The notes under the pieces were generated by a model. It did not search any database. It was not told the origin of the DNA and saw nothing but the letters and a program-made list of their open reading frames with translations. Shown here piece by piece: positions 43,461 to 57,857 of a stretch of 64,000 bases of DNA. The translations under genes and the position numbers were made by a program. Position 1 is the first letter of the stretch. Each line of letters begins with the position of its first letter. This DNA is from Glaciozyma antarctica PI12 (taxonomy: Eukaryota; Basidiomycota; Microbotryomycetes; Kriegeriales; Camptobasidiaceae): assembly GCA_002917775.1 (NCBI GenBank), contig KZ627160.1, positions 623,057-687,056 of the forward strand, written 5' to 3'.

Positions 43461-44032
43461 TGATGGGATCCGTGTGTGCGTCGGTTTGAGGGAAGCTGGC
43501 GCTGCATAGCGAGAAAGGACCGATATCCACGGAGAGAACACGCAGATCGGTGAGCAGAGGTGCCAGAATCGCGAGCTGAGCTAAACGAGCTGGGAGGTAA
43601 GCTCGACTAGCTGTCAAGGCAGCATCCAAAGAGACCTCTGAGCGACAACGCCGACAGCTCACGTCGCTCCAGACCAGCCATCCGCGAACCCGGCACACTT
43701 GTGCAAGCGCGCACATTGATTATTGACTGCTGCTGTGCATGCTCCCATGTCGAGAACCGGCGGCGCAGAAAGATCGGGAGAGATCGTTGAGAGGAAGGCC
43801 GGAGAGAGACCGAGCTGATGGGAAGGCGCCAGTTCCTGCGGTGCGATTCGAAGGGCCCACGCGCGCAGCGGTGGTGCTTGAGAGGGCTGTGGAGTACTGG
43901 TACGCTGCTGCTGTCCGGCTTGCCACGAACTGGCGACGTGGAGAGAGGCAACATCACCAAGTGGTGCGTCCCCATTGTCCAAAAAAGTTGCGCGTTGACT
44001 CTTGCACCTGAACCTCTTCCTTACAGCCCAGC
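43461..44032. other. Upstream region of MFS copy A and DAHP synthase
   Basis: Both genes point away from this stretch. The part next to 43,440 resembles the leader of the other MFS copy (CACCTCTCTCGCTGCTC-like). No other exon was found; G/C-rich frames here lack splice support. Confidence 0.45.
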
Positions 44033-46903
<2,871 letters not shown>

Positions 46904-49202
46904 ATGTCCGAGTTCCGCGACAAGGATCGTACTGCCCAAGAAGAATAAAAGTACTAACCTCGAGAACAAGATGAGAACGTTATCAACTCGACGCGAACAG
47001 AACTGAACGAAAAGAGAGGCGACCGAAATGAGGTGGAAGAAGCGTCAATTCAAAGAAACGTCGAAACAGAGTAACACGGCAACTGACTAGCAGGGCCACT
47101 CCCTCGTCGCGATTGATGCGGCTGCTGAGCGCAAGATTCGGTGGAAGGCGAGTCGAAACCATCCCTTCGCACAGTGGGTCCCTCCTCGCTAACGCCTACT
47201 TTTCTCCTTCCCTCAGATTGACCTACGCGTTATCCCCAATACCAATCATCAGTACTCTCTACTCTTCATGGACCATGGAAAGATCGAAAACTGGAAGGCC
47301 AAGGTCGCGGAGAAGGAGAAGAAGATGAATATGAACGACTACGATTGCTAGCCCTGCCTCTCCCTCCCCGTCAATTACAAATAACGACCACCAGTAGACA
47401 ATATCTTGATCACCGCCTTTTACGTTCCATATTTTGTATTCGAGGTGCGCATTCCTCGGGATAGCGCCCAAGTAGCTCGGGCGGCTGACCTCGCTCCTCG
47501 CAGGTACCCTGCGTTCTCCTCGTCAAGTACTGTGCGTCTTCCACCAAAACACGTCCACACCAGTCCCTGTAGATGATCTAATCTCTCCGTAGTCGGCCCC
47601 GGCAAGACCATCCCTCTCTTCAGCTTCGCCTTCGGCCTTTTCGCCTTCGTCACTGGTTTCGTTCAAACCTTTGGGCAGGCCATCGTCTGTCGCTTCTTCC
47701 TCGGCATTGCAGAAGGCGCCGTGTTCCCCGGCATGGCTTACTATCTCTCGCGCTGGTACAAGAAGGACGAGCTTGCATTCCGCCTCGCCGTGAGTCGTTC
47801 GGCACCTCCAACCGCCTGCAACTCGGCTAACAATCTCGCTCGCAGCTGTACGTTGTATGCGCTCCTCTCTCTGGCGCCTTCGGTGGACTCCTCGCCTCTG
47901 GCATCCTAAACATCAACAGCATTGGATGGCTCACCCGCGTGAGTTGCCTCGCCGACCTCTCCACTGACGCCGTCTGACCTTTTTTCGCTTCGCAGTGGCG
48001 CCTCATTTTCTTCGTAGAGGGCCTCGCTACCATGCTCGTAGCCATCGCATCCTGGTTCCTCGTCACCGACAGCATCGACTCCGCCAGGTGGCTTTCGCCC
48101 GAGGAGAAGGGTATGTTGTGGTTTCGATTTTACTATCCTAAAAAACGGTCGGCTGATGAGACTCCCTAACAGCTATTGCCAACGCTCGTCTCAAGGCTGA
48201 GAATGTCGGTACTCGCGACGTTGTCGACAAGATGACCTGGGCGTGCGTATACTCTCCTAATCAGTTCCTTTCCCTTTCCCTTCTCATGCCTGCTCGCAGC
48301 AAGTACAAGGCTGGTGTTTTCAACGTTACCACCCTTGGTGTTTCTTTCGTCTTCATGCTCGACAACATTACCGTTCAGGGCATGGGCTTTTTCCTTCCCA
48401 GTGCGTGAAGCTCTCCCTGCGTCCTCCGAACTCTGCTAACCTTTGCTGCAGCGATTATGCGAACTATCTACCCCGGAAAGTCCGTTATTCAGCTCCAGCT
48501 CAAGACCGTTCCTCCCTACATCGTCGGCGCCTTCACCATCACCACCTTCCCCTACCTCTCGATGCGCACCGGCAAGCGTGGTATCTGGTTCCTCATCTCG
48601 GCACCTTTCATCATCGCCGGATTCGCCTGCTTTGTCGCCACCACCAACCCCCAGATCCGGTTCGCTGGAACTTTCCTCATCGCAATCGGAGCCTGTGCGT
48701 TTTTTTTTAGTTCCCTGTTCGGCCCCCTCGCTGACTCAATGTTGCTCTCAAAGTCTCGTTCGGAGCTCTTTGCAACGCCTGGGCCGCTATTAATGCAACC
48801 TCGGATACGACGCGCAACGCCGCCATCGGAACCGTCGTCGCCTTCGGCAACCTCGGAGGAATCATCTCGACCTGGACCTGTACGTCTCCCAGGCTCATCG
48901 CCTCTGGCCTCAACTCACTCTCTCTGTTTCCGCAGACCTCCCCGCTCAAGCTCCCAACTACTACCCCGCCAACCAGTTCCAGCTCGCCACTGCGTCCCTC
49001 AGTGGGTCCCTCCTCTCGCTCCCCTCGCTACCCCGCTAACCGAAGTGCAGTCTTCGTCACCTCCGCCTTCGTTCTCTACTGGCAGATGCACCTCAACAAG
49101 AAGAAGGATGCGGGAGAGTACGACGACAAGCTTGACGGCAAGACGCCCGAGCAGATTGAGGACCTTGGAGTCGAGCACCCTGGCTTCCGTTACAGGCACT
49201 AG
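46904..49202 (+). CDS. Dal5/allantoate-permease-like MFS transporter with a damaged 5' part (copy B)
   Basis: The start at 46904 gives MSEFRDKDRTAQEE, but the next codon is a stop, and the rest of exon 1 is garbled compared with copy A. From 47,394 on, the coding sequence is good to the end. It reads YNILITAFYVPYFVFEVPCV, GPGKTIPLFSFAFGLFAFVT, FVQTFGQAIVCRFFLGIAEG and AVFPGMAYYLSRWYKKDELA (the family's helix 4-5 signature). Later come LYVVCAPLSGAFGGLLASGI, RLIFFVEGLATMLVAIASWF, GVFNVTTLGVSFVFMLDNIT, MRTIYPGKSVIQLQLKTVPP and LEHPGFRYRH-type tail at 49202. It lacks a clean helix 1, which copy A has. The two copies are complementary in what they keep. The carrier substrate is unknown. Confidence 0.75.
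47094..47237 (+). repeat. Inverted repeat arm, identical to 43087-43230
   Basis: The partner arm of the 144-base identical block. It includes the intron with donor-side GCGAGTCG and acceptor CCCTCAG, so identity covers non-coding as well as coding bases. The flanks on both sides drop to a rough similarity within a few bases. Confidence 0.85.
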
Positions 49203-50235
49203 TTTTGTCGAGGGGGTAGAAGCGATTTGGTTGTACGGAGACTGTAAAGGATATTGCTTTGCGAGAAATCGGCCAGAGAGTTCTTGAAGAGACGAGAGCG
49301 GAGAGGATTCTGAGGGAGCGAGAACAACGAGGCTTGGATCTTGATTAAGAATGAGGCTGTGTCGCTTGAAATAGAGTAGCACGCTGAGCAGAGCTTGAGG
49401 TGGAAGAAAAATTAGCGAGCCGTAGTCGAGGAAGGCGGAGGACGATCAGGATCGTCTGCCGCCGCTGAGGAATGTCGTCCTCGCCATCCGCCCTCGCGCC
49501 TGACCTGAGAGCTTTGGTGCATCAGGATCACGCAATAACTAAAGAACAGAGGGGCAGAGGCGTGAACGTGGCGTGTATGCGGAGGCAAGGCGGGCGGAAC
49601 TTGGAAGACGACCGTCGCGGCGAGGACGAGGAGTCAGGATTCGGTTCGTGAAAGAAGTCACGAGTGACGAGCGTAGGAAGTGAGCGGAATGCTAGTGGAG
49701 GCAGGTGCGATGATCTGGCGAAGACGGAGCAGGGTGATGAAGCAGTAGCTTCGGAAGAGGAACGCGATACAGATGATCCGAGCCTCCGTTCCGGCCACAA
49801 AAGGTGCGGACGAGGGAGAGAATCTTGGCGATAAGCTCGATGGGGAGGGATTGGAAGGGCATGTCGGAGCTGGGCGCTTACTGTCGAGAGAGTGTTGGCC
49901 GACGCTCCACGCTACACGTTCGCGGAGAGCTGAGCTACTGTGTGGGGAAACTCAGCGGGCGCTATCCCTTGAGCCAGTGGATGGCAGAGTACACCTGAGC
50001 TGTAGCCTGAGCAGAATCCGAGCAGTAGGGGGGTTGTGGGAGGAGAGGAAGGGGAGGAGGTCGACGACGACGCGCAAGCCCTCTCTCTCGTCCTACCACA
50101 CCACCGCCCCGTTCTCCCACTCCTCTAGAAACCGGCACACTTCACCAGAGACAAGCTACGAACTCGCCCCAGCAGCTCCCCGCACCTCTTCCCCCATCCA
50201 CACCCCTCGCCACTCGAACACCAACCTCAAGCCCG
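49203..50235. other. Intergenic, MFS copy B to USP14/Ubp6
   Basis: No conserved exon on either strand. Mixed-frame ORFs of up to 180 codons near the right end lack splice sites and motifs. The last 150 bases are C-rich leader sequence. Confidence 0.45.
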
Positions 50236-52571
50236 ATGAGTCTCGACTTGAAGATCAAGCACGCGGGCAAGACGTACGATGTCACCGTGGACACTGGAGC
50301 TCCTGGCTCGGCATTCAAGCATCAGATCTTTGAGCTCACCGGAGTCGACCCGTCGAAGGTCAAGGTCATCGTCAAGGGAGGGATGCTCAAGGTGCGCTTC
50401 GAGCTTTCCTCCCGACCTGGCGGAGGTGCTGGGGCGTGTGAGAATGTGAAAGGCTTTGGACTAGGAAGCTGATACTGTGCGCGCTCGTGCAGGACGACGC
50501 CGACCTCAAGAAGCTCGGACTCAAGGCTGTGAGCTCTCTCCCTTCTGGCGGCCTGACGCAGCAGCTGACGCACTTGCGAGCAGGGACAGACCCTGATGGT
50601 GCGTAGCAGTGAGATCTGCCGGAGGTGCGCTTGCTGACGCGCTCGGGGAACAGGTCATCGGAGCTGCTGGAGCTCTCCCTCTGGCACCTCCCAAGCCCGT
50701 CGTCTTCATGGAGGACATGACCGATCTGCAGCTAGCTGAGGCCGTACGTATAGTGTGCTCGTGCGTACGTAGTGGACTAAGTGGTTGACTGCTCACTCCC
50801 GCAGGTCCGCTTCCCTGTCGGGCTCCAGAACCTTGGTGAGTAGCGGGACCTAGCGCAGTCGAAGGGGACGAGCGTAACCTAACGCTTTGCAGGGAACACC
50901 TGCTACATGAACTCGACTGTCCAAGTTCTCCGTGCGATCCCTGAGCTCCAGACGGCCCTCAACTCGTACGCCTCGCTCCCAGCTCCGCAACGCGCGTCAC
51001 TAACTTCCTTCGCTACAGCTTCCAGGATGCGAACGCCGCAAGTCAGCAAGACGCTGCTCTCACGACCTCCCTTCGAGATCTCTACCGCGATATGAGCAAG
51101 ACGACCGAGGACTTCCCTCCCCTCATCTTCCTCAACGTGCGTTCCCTCCGCCCACCTCCCGACTCCGCTCATGGAGCGAGATCCACAGATGCTCCGCCAG
51201 TTTGCTCCTCAGTTTGCTGAGCGATCGAGGGCCAGTGGGCAGTACTCGCAGCAGGACGCGCAGGAGGCGTGGAGTTCGATCGTCAACGCTGTCAAGGGGA
51301 ACCTCAAGGTCGGCGGAGAGCGGTTCGTGGATCGGTACTTGACAGGACAAATGGAGAAGACGTGAGTTTTTCCAAGGGACTGAGGAGACTGAGCTGATGG
51401 CGAGGATGCAGGCTCAAGTCGGTCGAAGCGCCGGATGAGGAGCCGACCGTCTCGAAGGAGAACTTCCTCGAGATCAAGTGCAACATTTCGTCGTCGACGA
51501 ACTACATGATCAACGGCGTTACCGAGGTGCGTCTTCATTTGAGGAGGAGGCGAGAACCAAAGCTGACGCGAGTTCATCCAGGCGATGGACCAAGATATCG
51601 AGAAGAACAGCCCCTCGCTCGGTCGCTCAGCAGTCTACCACGAGAGCTCTCGCATCTCTCGTCTCCCAGCGTACGCCCTTTCTCTTCTCTTCCTCCGTTT
51701 TGCTCACGCACACCCGCAGCTACCTAACCGTCAACCTCGTTCGCTTCTTCTGGCGCCGCGACATCAACAAGAAGACCAAGATCATGCGCAAGGTTAAGTT
51801 CCCCTTCGACCTCGACGTTATCGACCTCCTCTCTCCTACGCTCAAGAAGCAAGTTCTCCCCCTCAACGAGAAGCTCAAGGAAGTCGACAAGGACCGTCGC
51901 GAGCGCGCCAAAGTCCGTCGCAGGGCCAAGATCGCTAAGGACGAGAAGGCGGACGAGGAACGCGGCAAGGTTGAGGACCGCCGCGCAGGGATCGAGAGGG
52001 ATCCTGCGCTGAGCGCCGTCAACATGGCTGCGGCGGCGGCAGCGGCGGCGGCTTCTTCGTCGGATGCGATGGTGGTGGATGAGCCGGTGGTGGAGAAGAA
52101 GGAGGTGGCGGATGGGGAGCTTGTGGATGAGCCGACGAAGAGGGCCGAGGAGGCGGCGTTGCTGAGGAGCTTGGTGGACCCGGCGTTGGCGAAGGATGTC
52201 GGGGCGAACGTGACGGGCATGTACGAGCTTGTCGCGATCGTTACGCACAAGGGAGCTTCGGCGGATGGAGGTGCGTCTTCTGCGTTCGTGATTTCGAGCT
52301 GGGCTGACGCGCGTGCTGCCGCAGGTCATTACGTTGGGTGGAGCCGAAAGCCTAGTGAGGCGGGAGAAGCTGAGGATCCCGACAAGCAGGAGTGGTACCG
52401 CTTTGACGACGAGAAGGTCTCGGTCGTCAGTCGGGAGAAGATCACCTCGCTCGATGGTGGAGGTGAGTTCGGGTTCGAGCTGGTTTCGAGCTGCGCTGAC
52501 GACTGTTTCTGCGCGCAGGGGAGGACCACACGGCCTATATCTTGCTGTACGCCTCGAAGAAGCTCGAGTAG
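50236..52571 (+). CDS. UBP6: Proteasome-associated deubiquitinase, USP14/Ubp6 type
   Basis: Trims ubiquitin from substrates docked on the 26S proteasome. The N-terminal ubiquitin-like domain (MSLDLKIKHAGKTYDVTVD to about residue 75) includes a 15-base exon (50584-50598, GQTLM). The USP fold then gives the Cys box FPVGLQNLGNTCYMNSTVQV, PQFAERSRASGQYSQQDAQE, ENFLEIKCNISSSTNYMING, LTVNLVRFFWRRDINKKTKI, MRKVKFPFDLDVIDLL, and the His box GHYVGWSRKP with DDEKVSVVSREKI. The end is EDHTAYILLYASKKLE. An Ala run (52,025-52,060) and a charged helical insert sit between the ubiquitin-binding strand and the His box. The order UBL-USP and the motif QNLGNTCYMN are diagnostic. The 3' end converges with the MYND gene (125 bases). 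Confidence 0.94.
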
Positions 52572-52696
52572 AGCTGGGCCTGAGCAATGCACGATGTTGG
52601 CGAAGCTGATTTGGACGCTCGCTGTTCCCTCGCAGGCTCTCTGCTCTCCGCTCACTCGCTTTTTCGCAACATCGATATCGTTACAACACGATTTCT

Positions 52697-53889
52697 TCAG
52701 CGATGGTGATGGTGTCCTCCAGGCCCATGCTTCGCACAGTCGTGCGGTTCGACTTTTGGCGGATTGAGCTTCCTCTCCTTCTCCACCTCCTTCATCTGCT
52801 TGTCCCGCTTGCAAGCCTCCTTGTGCTTCGACCACATAGCCTTCTGACACACCGCACTGCAATATTCCGGTCCCAAACACGCTCCACCTGCGCATCGCAG
52901 CCTCAATCAGCTCCCAGCTCCCCTCCGCGCGCGAAACGAGCTCACACTTCTTCATCGGCTCGACCACTTTCCTGCACTTCTCGCACCCCTTCTCCAGCAC
53001 GAATCCCCGTCGCTCCATGCCTCCAAACTCCTCGGCTTCCTCCCCTAACCGCGCCTGTACGAGCACATCGATATTCGCCAAATCGTCCCACGTAAGATTG
53101 GAAGTGTACGTGTCGGCGGTGATAAAGATCTGGTCTGGTGGAGGGGAGGAAGGGAGGGTGGGGGTTTCGAGCTCGTTGATGATGGAGAGGTTGGCGAGGA
53201 AGGAGGGAGGGAGAGGCGAGGACGAGCCGTGAGGAAGCCAGGTGGCAGCGACGCTGCGAGGTGTCCGTCAGCTCACTACGGCAGAGGGCGACTGGGGGAA
53301 CGCACAAATCGGGGGGGAGGGTTACCGAGGTAGTGCAGCATACCGAAAAGACGCTCGGCGCGCTGCTTGGTGAGAGCTGTGAGGTCGCTGGTCGAAGCGC
53401 TCGAGGTCGAATGGAGGTCGATGAGGATGAAGCGACGGAGGGTGAAGTCGCAGAACAGCAGGCCCGAGTAGTCATCGTAGAACTGCCCCTTCTCCAGGCG
53501 ATGAAGCTGCGAGGAGGTTAGCTGGAGAGACTCTCCCCCTCTCCTCCCAGCAGACTCACCAAGTGCCGGTACGACAGCAGAGCGTACCCATCCTCCCCTC
53601 CTACTTCCCTCACCTGCTCCAGCTTGTCCCACGCCTTAATCTCCCCGTAAACCCTCTGCTTCGTCCTCCACTCGCGGTCGTTCCGTATCCACGCCTCCGA
53701 GCGCGCTCCTCCTTCTGTTGAAGGCCATTCGGGCGCCAGGCACACGGCGGGGTCAAAGCCCGCGTCCAGTTGCACGGGTAGCACGCCGTGTATTTGCACG
53801 GAGAGGAACTGGTCGAGGGCGAAGGTGATGTGTTGGAGAGGAGACCCGCGAGGAAGGACTGGTGTGTCCGGAGAGGTGGCAGCAGCCAT
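52697..53889 (-). CDS. MYND zinc-finger protein
   Basis: The start at 53889 gives MAAATSPDTPVLPRGSPLQH. A long N-terminal region follows with LDQFLSVQIHGVLPVQLDAG, WDKLEQVREVGGEDGYALLS, LEKGQFYDDYSGLLFCDFTL and RRFILIDLHSTSSAS, in four exons. The C-terminus is a MYND finger split by an intron: CEKCRKVVEPMKKC joins to CAGGACLGPEYCSAVCQKAM and WSKHKEACKR. All the metal-binding Cys/His positions of the C-x2-C...C-x2-C...H-x3-C pattern can be seen. MYND fingers mostly mediate protein contacts. The tail is VEPHDCAKHGPGGHHHHR, a natural four-histidine end. No catalytic domain such as SET is present, so the function is open. Confidence 0.85.
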
Positions 53890-55881
53890 CCTGTTCGTGC
53901 TGGGGCGGTTGGAGAGAGAGAAGGGGGAGTAAGTCGAAGTCGACGAGCTCGTAGCTGCGGTGGTGTGTTCGAGGAGAAGGGACGCCGCTGCTGAAGTCGT
54001 CGAGGCCGTCGACGACCTCCCTGGTGTTGTTCTCCTGCCACAAACTCGCGAACTCGCTTGCTCAGATTCTGCTCGTGCTACACTACAGGTGTGTCTCTGC
54101 AGTCTCTAGTTCCAGGGGAACGCCGCTGACCGCTCCAGAACGAAAGGGCAGTCTGCTCGTGCTTCCTTCCACCTCCTCCCTTCTGCTCCTCTCCGCTCGC
54201 TCTCGTAGAAGCCCAGCTTCGTCTTTCTCCAACCGAACATCTCCCTCGCGCACGCCTTCTCTGTATAATCCCTCTGAACGAGCGGGCTGTGTCGACCCTA
54301 CTCTCGGCCAGGCTTCCAGCGACACGAGACGTTCTCCTGCGCTACTTCTCAGGCTCTTCTTCTGCCTTCGCCCAAAGCTCTTCAAGCCAGCTATCTCCCA
54401 CCTCCTTCGCCCCCTGCTTCCCTCACTCGACAACTCCACCCCGCTCTTCCTCAGGCTCTCCACCTCCCCTCGGCCTCAAAGCCGCCGGACGAGGCCAGGC
54501 GCATGATGCTCGGAAAGTGGGTTCGAAAAGATTTCATTCATGCTGCCTGTGGCGATGCATTCGGCTTTGCGGAAACTGCGGTCGTATTTTGGGCACGGAG
54601 GAGGGAAGAGGAGCAGGGTGGCGTGCAGTGGATCCGCTACTCCCTTTTGAGCGCCGCTGATTTCTTTCCCTTCTTCACGAAGTGGCCGCTATGATCAGCA
54701 AGAGCTTGAACGTGCTCGTTGTACACCGCAAGCTTTGCAACCAGAGACGTTCGGATTCCGGAATCACCAGGTGCGTTTTTAAGTTTGTCCAACTTTAGAC
54801 GAGCGAGAAGCTGATGCAGCACCGATGTAGGATCCCGTCAGAGCTGTTAAATCTGGGGTAGATGAACGTACGAGAGTTCTGGTTCGTGGGCGTGCGAGGG
54901 AAACGGTGTCTGCTTGCGAAGCGAGCCTCGCCAGCCTCGCTACCTTGTTGTGTGATCATTCAGTTCGTGCAGCTGCCTCTTTCTCCGCGAGTTTATTCGC
55001 ACCGGTATAAGCTCTCCCCCCTCTGCTTGCCACTGGCGACGCAGCCCACCAGCCGGGACGACAGGTCGTAGCTGGAAGAGTCAAAATTCTGGTAGCAACA
55101 GTCGGTGATCTTTCGTGGATCCCCAGGGCTATCCAAGCTTATCCGCACCTCCCCCAGCATCTTCCGATTGGAGTATGTACGCCGATTGAGTCGGATCGTC
55201 CTCTCCAGACTCGAACCACCGCCGAGCGTGGAGAACAGACCTAGGACCCGGACTTCGGGGTGGCCATCGGTGGGCTGGAAACGACTGGCCGAGACTGCCG
55301 CGGCGTGAGAGGTGGGGTAAGATTTGCGGAGAGAGCTGCAGCGGAGCGGCGATGGCTGGAGTATGTAGGATCGAACTGGATCGAAGCAGGGAGCGCGATG
55401 CGGCAAAAAAAAAAAGCGGCGGAATGGAGCGTGTAGACCAGGCTGTTCCGTACACACCTTCGGCTCGGCTCACAAGTAGGAATCCCTTGCATACGAATGT
55501 TTCTGAGATCGCGAAGGAAACATAAAGATGCGAAGGCGAGGGTTCTGGACCTCGCTCCTCTGCCATCGCTCCTCCCTCATCGAGCAAGGTTTACGGTCAA
55601 ACAGCGGAGTTAGCTCAGAAAGGGATTGATGCATTGATGGGAGAAGAGGTGAAAGAACAGCGGCGTTGACGAGGCCTCTGCGACGCTTCTCCCTGGAGGT
55701 CGTCGCCGAGGGAGGAGTTGGTCCAGATCGACGGTGGAGTCGTCTCCAAGCAGCTGCTGAGAGTTCACCTCGTTCGCTCTGATATTACCTCTCACCGCTA
55801 CTGCAAGAATAGAGCTACGAGACGGTGCCTTGTTCACCACCCTCCAAGGATTCGAAGCTGCGAGGACGCGACCAACTCACG
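53890..55881. other. Two-kilobase region without an assigned gene
   Basis: The left end is the MYND promoter. A plus-strand frame at 54,503-54,694 (MMLGKWVRKDFIHAACGDAF, ending FFPFFTKWPL) has an ATG and looks protein-like, and the frames before it (54,024-54,500) are Ser/Pro-rich. No splice model or family supports a gene. An A-run lies at about 55,406-55,416. The stretch at 55,600-55,620 has a tRNA-like GTTAGCTCAG motif but no cloverleaf. Confidence 0.35.
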
Positions 55882-57400
55882 ATGGTTGGCTTCCTAACGC
55901 TCCTCCTCCCTTCTCCTTACTCCCCTCCCCTCCCCCAACCTTCCGACCTTGCGCTATCCCATGTCTGCGCGTCCGAAGAGTCTGGCGGTCCGGCGGCTTC
56001 GTTCTACCTTGAGCGACCAGGAGGTGAGTGCCCGTTCTCCGATGGCAGGCACGATATCTCCCGCTGACGCTTCTCTGTGCACGAATCAGCAGACGCCTTA
56101 GCGCCCCATCCCTCGCGTTCGAGCTATCACCACTCCCTCCCCATGCCGCCCCTCTCCTCCCGCTCCTCCCACTTCCCCCGGCGGGCCGATGCCTACTCCT
56201 CGCACTCCATCAGCTCAAGGACGACGATGAACGAGTACGAAGACTCCTGGGCGCATGGGGAATCAGCCAGCTGGAGCTCGGAGACGCCGTACGAACACGA
56301 CGCCTACTGGGAGCTCGTCACTCGGTCGGATGCGGGTTGCATGCCGGCGTGGGATAACGGAGCGACGGGTGGGAGGGGCCTAAGATGGAAGGAGGGAAGG
56401 AGCTTTACGTACGAGGGGAGGGACTGCGGATGGGGGACGCCGGTGGAGGATAGCGAGCGCCGGCACGAAGGGGAGGGCGAGTTCGAGTGCTCTGGTGGGG
56501 CTTACGAGGTGCGGTTCGTCTGGAGGGGGGAGGCTCTCAAGCACTCGACTATGCGCGAACGGGTGGGAAAGAAGCGGTCGTACGAGGTCGAGGAACACCC
56601 GTCGACGTACTCGCACCTTCCTTCCTCCTCCTTGGACCACCTCACCTCGAAACGCCATCGCCTCTCCCCATCCTCCTGCGACCTTGCTCTCAAGCTTCCT
56701 CCCCTCTCCTACACCTCCCCTCCCGAGGACATCGTCAATCCCTCGGCGTCCACGCTATCACAACACCTACACCATTCCTACCGCCTCGACCTCAATCTCG
56801 CCCCTCCCTCCTCAGCTCCTACGACAACATCACCCTCCCTCACTCCCACCACACCCATTTTTTCTTCCAACGCTTTCCTACTTCGCACAAAAGACCCCCT
56901 CCTCTCTCTCGCCCCTCCTCCCTCCTCGTCGCAGCCCGCCCTCTTCTCCGCCACTTTGATGACCTGCCTTCTCAGCCGCATCACTCACCCCCTCCCGCTC
57001 TTCGCTTCTCCTCGCGCAACTCGATCAATCGTCCCCGTCACCTTGGAGCCGGCGGACGAGCCAACGGTCGAAGAGCAGGAGCCGGCAGGGTCGAGTCTCT
57101 CGCCGCAGAAGGCAAACTCGTGCGAGCTCGACGGATGCACAAGGTCTTTCAAACGAGTCGAACACCTAGTTCGTCATCGGCGAACGCATACGCACGAGAA
57201 GCCGTACGGCTGCGATGTCGTGGGGTGCGACAAGTTCTTCGCGTGCGTTATTTTCTTCTCTTCGCTCGCGCACGACGAGGCTGATTGTGGTGCGCAGGAG
57301 AAAAGACAATTTGACGCAGCATCGGAGGACGCATGAGAAGCAGGGGAGGAACTCGCTGTCGATTGCGAAAAGCCTTGCGAATGGAGGACAGGGTGATTGA
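55882..57400 (+). CDS. C2H2 zinc-finger transcription factor
   Basis: The start at 55882 (MVGFLTLLLPSPYSPPLPQP) joins across an intron at about 56,022-56,091 to a long Ser/Pro-rich region containing MNEYEDSWAHGESASWSSET, KKRSYEVEEHPSTYSHLPSS and KRHRLSPSSC. Near the C-terminus two tandem C2H2 fingers are read: CELDGCTRSFKRVEHLVRHR with RTHTHEKPYGCDVVGCDKFF, then, after the last intron, ARKDNLTQHRRTH. The C-x4-C-x12-H-x3-H spacing and the linker THEKP-type are clear. Finger helix residues (RVEHLVRH, RKDNLTQH) match the fungal Msn2/4, Cmr1 and related stress or pigment regulators. The fingers lie at the very C-terminus, as in Msn2/4. Targets are unknown. Confidence 0.87.
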
Positions 57401-57857
57401 GTCTTTCTGTCCCCTTCTTTTGTAGATCCACCTCGACCATAGCATTTTATCACTGCATCTGTTCCTTCACCTAGCCATTCCGCACGCGAGCGATGCTCCT
57501 GTTCAAGTAGCCTGGTAGACCTTCGCACACACATTGTTTTCCGCTACGTGCAGAACTGGATTTCCTGAGGCGTCCAAATCTACACGGCTCGGTTTGTACT
57601 AGTCTACAGCGAGTTCTCTGCTGAACGTCCTCGAACTGGAATCACTCGACACGCGGAGGGAATGGCGCCCGCCGCACGAACCTCCTCTCCTTTTGCTCTC
57701 CTTCGCCCTTTTGTTCCTCTTCTCCCATTCTCTTTCAGCAAACTCCTTCCCCAGCTTCGGCGCCCCCGCACCTACACCGGTACCCACACTCCTTTGCCTC
57801 CTCCCGCCCCTCTCTCTCTCGCAACAGCACCTCCTCTCCATCTCAACCGCCCAACTC
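57401..57857. other. Spacer and leader of the GPI-protein gene
   Basis: The left half is AT-richer 3' UTR. The right 200 bases are almost pure C/T with repeated CTCTC and form the leader of the next gene. Confidence 0.45.

Noticed and set aside
55196-55250. Minus-strand GGTTCGAGTC, a B-box-like motif
   Set aside because: No A-box or cloverleaf upstream on that strand.
55596-55640. tRNA-like GTTAGCTCAG stretch
   Set aside because: It resembles an A-box, but no matching acceptor stem, anticodon arm or GTTCGAATC-type B-box follows at the right distance.
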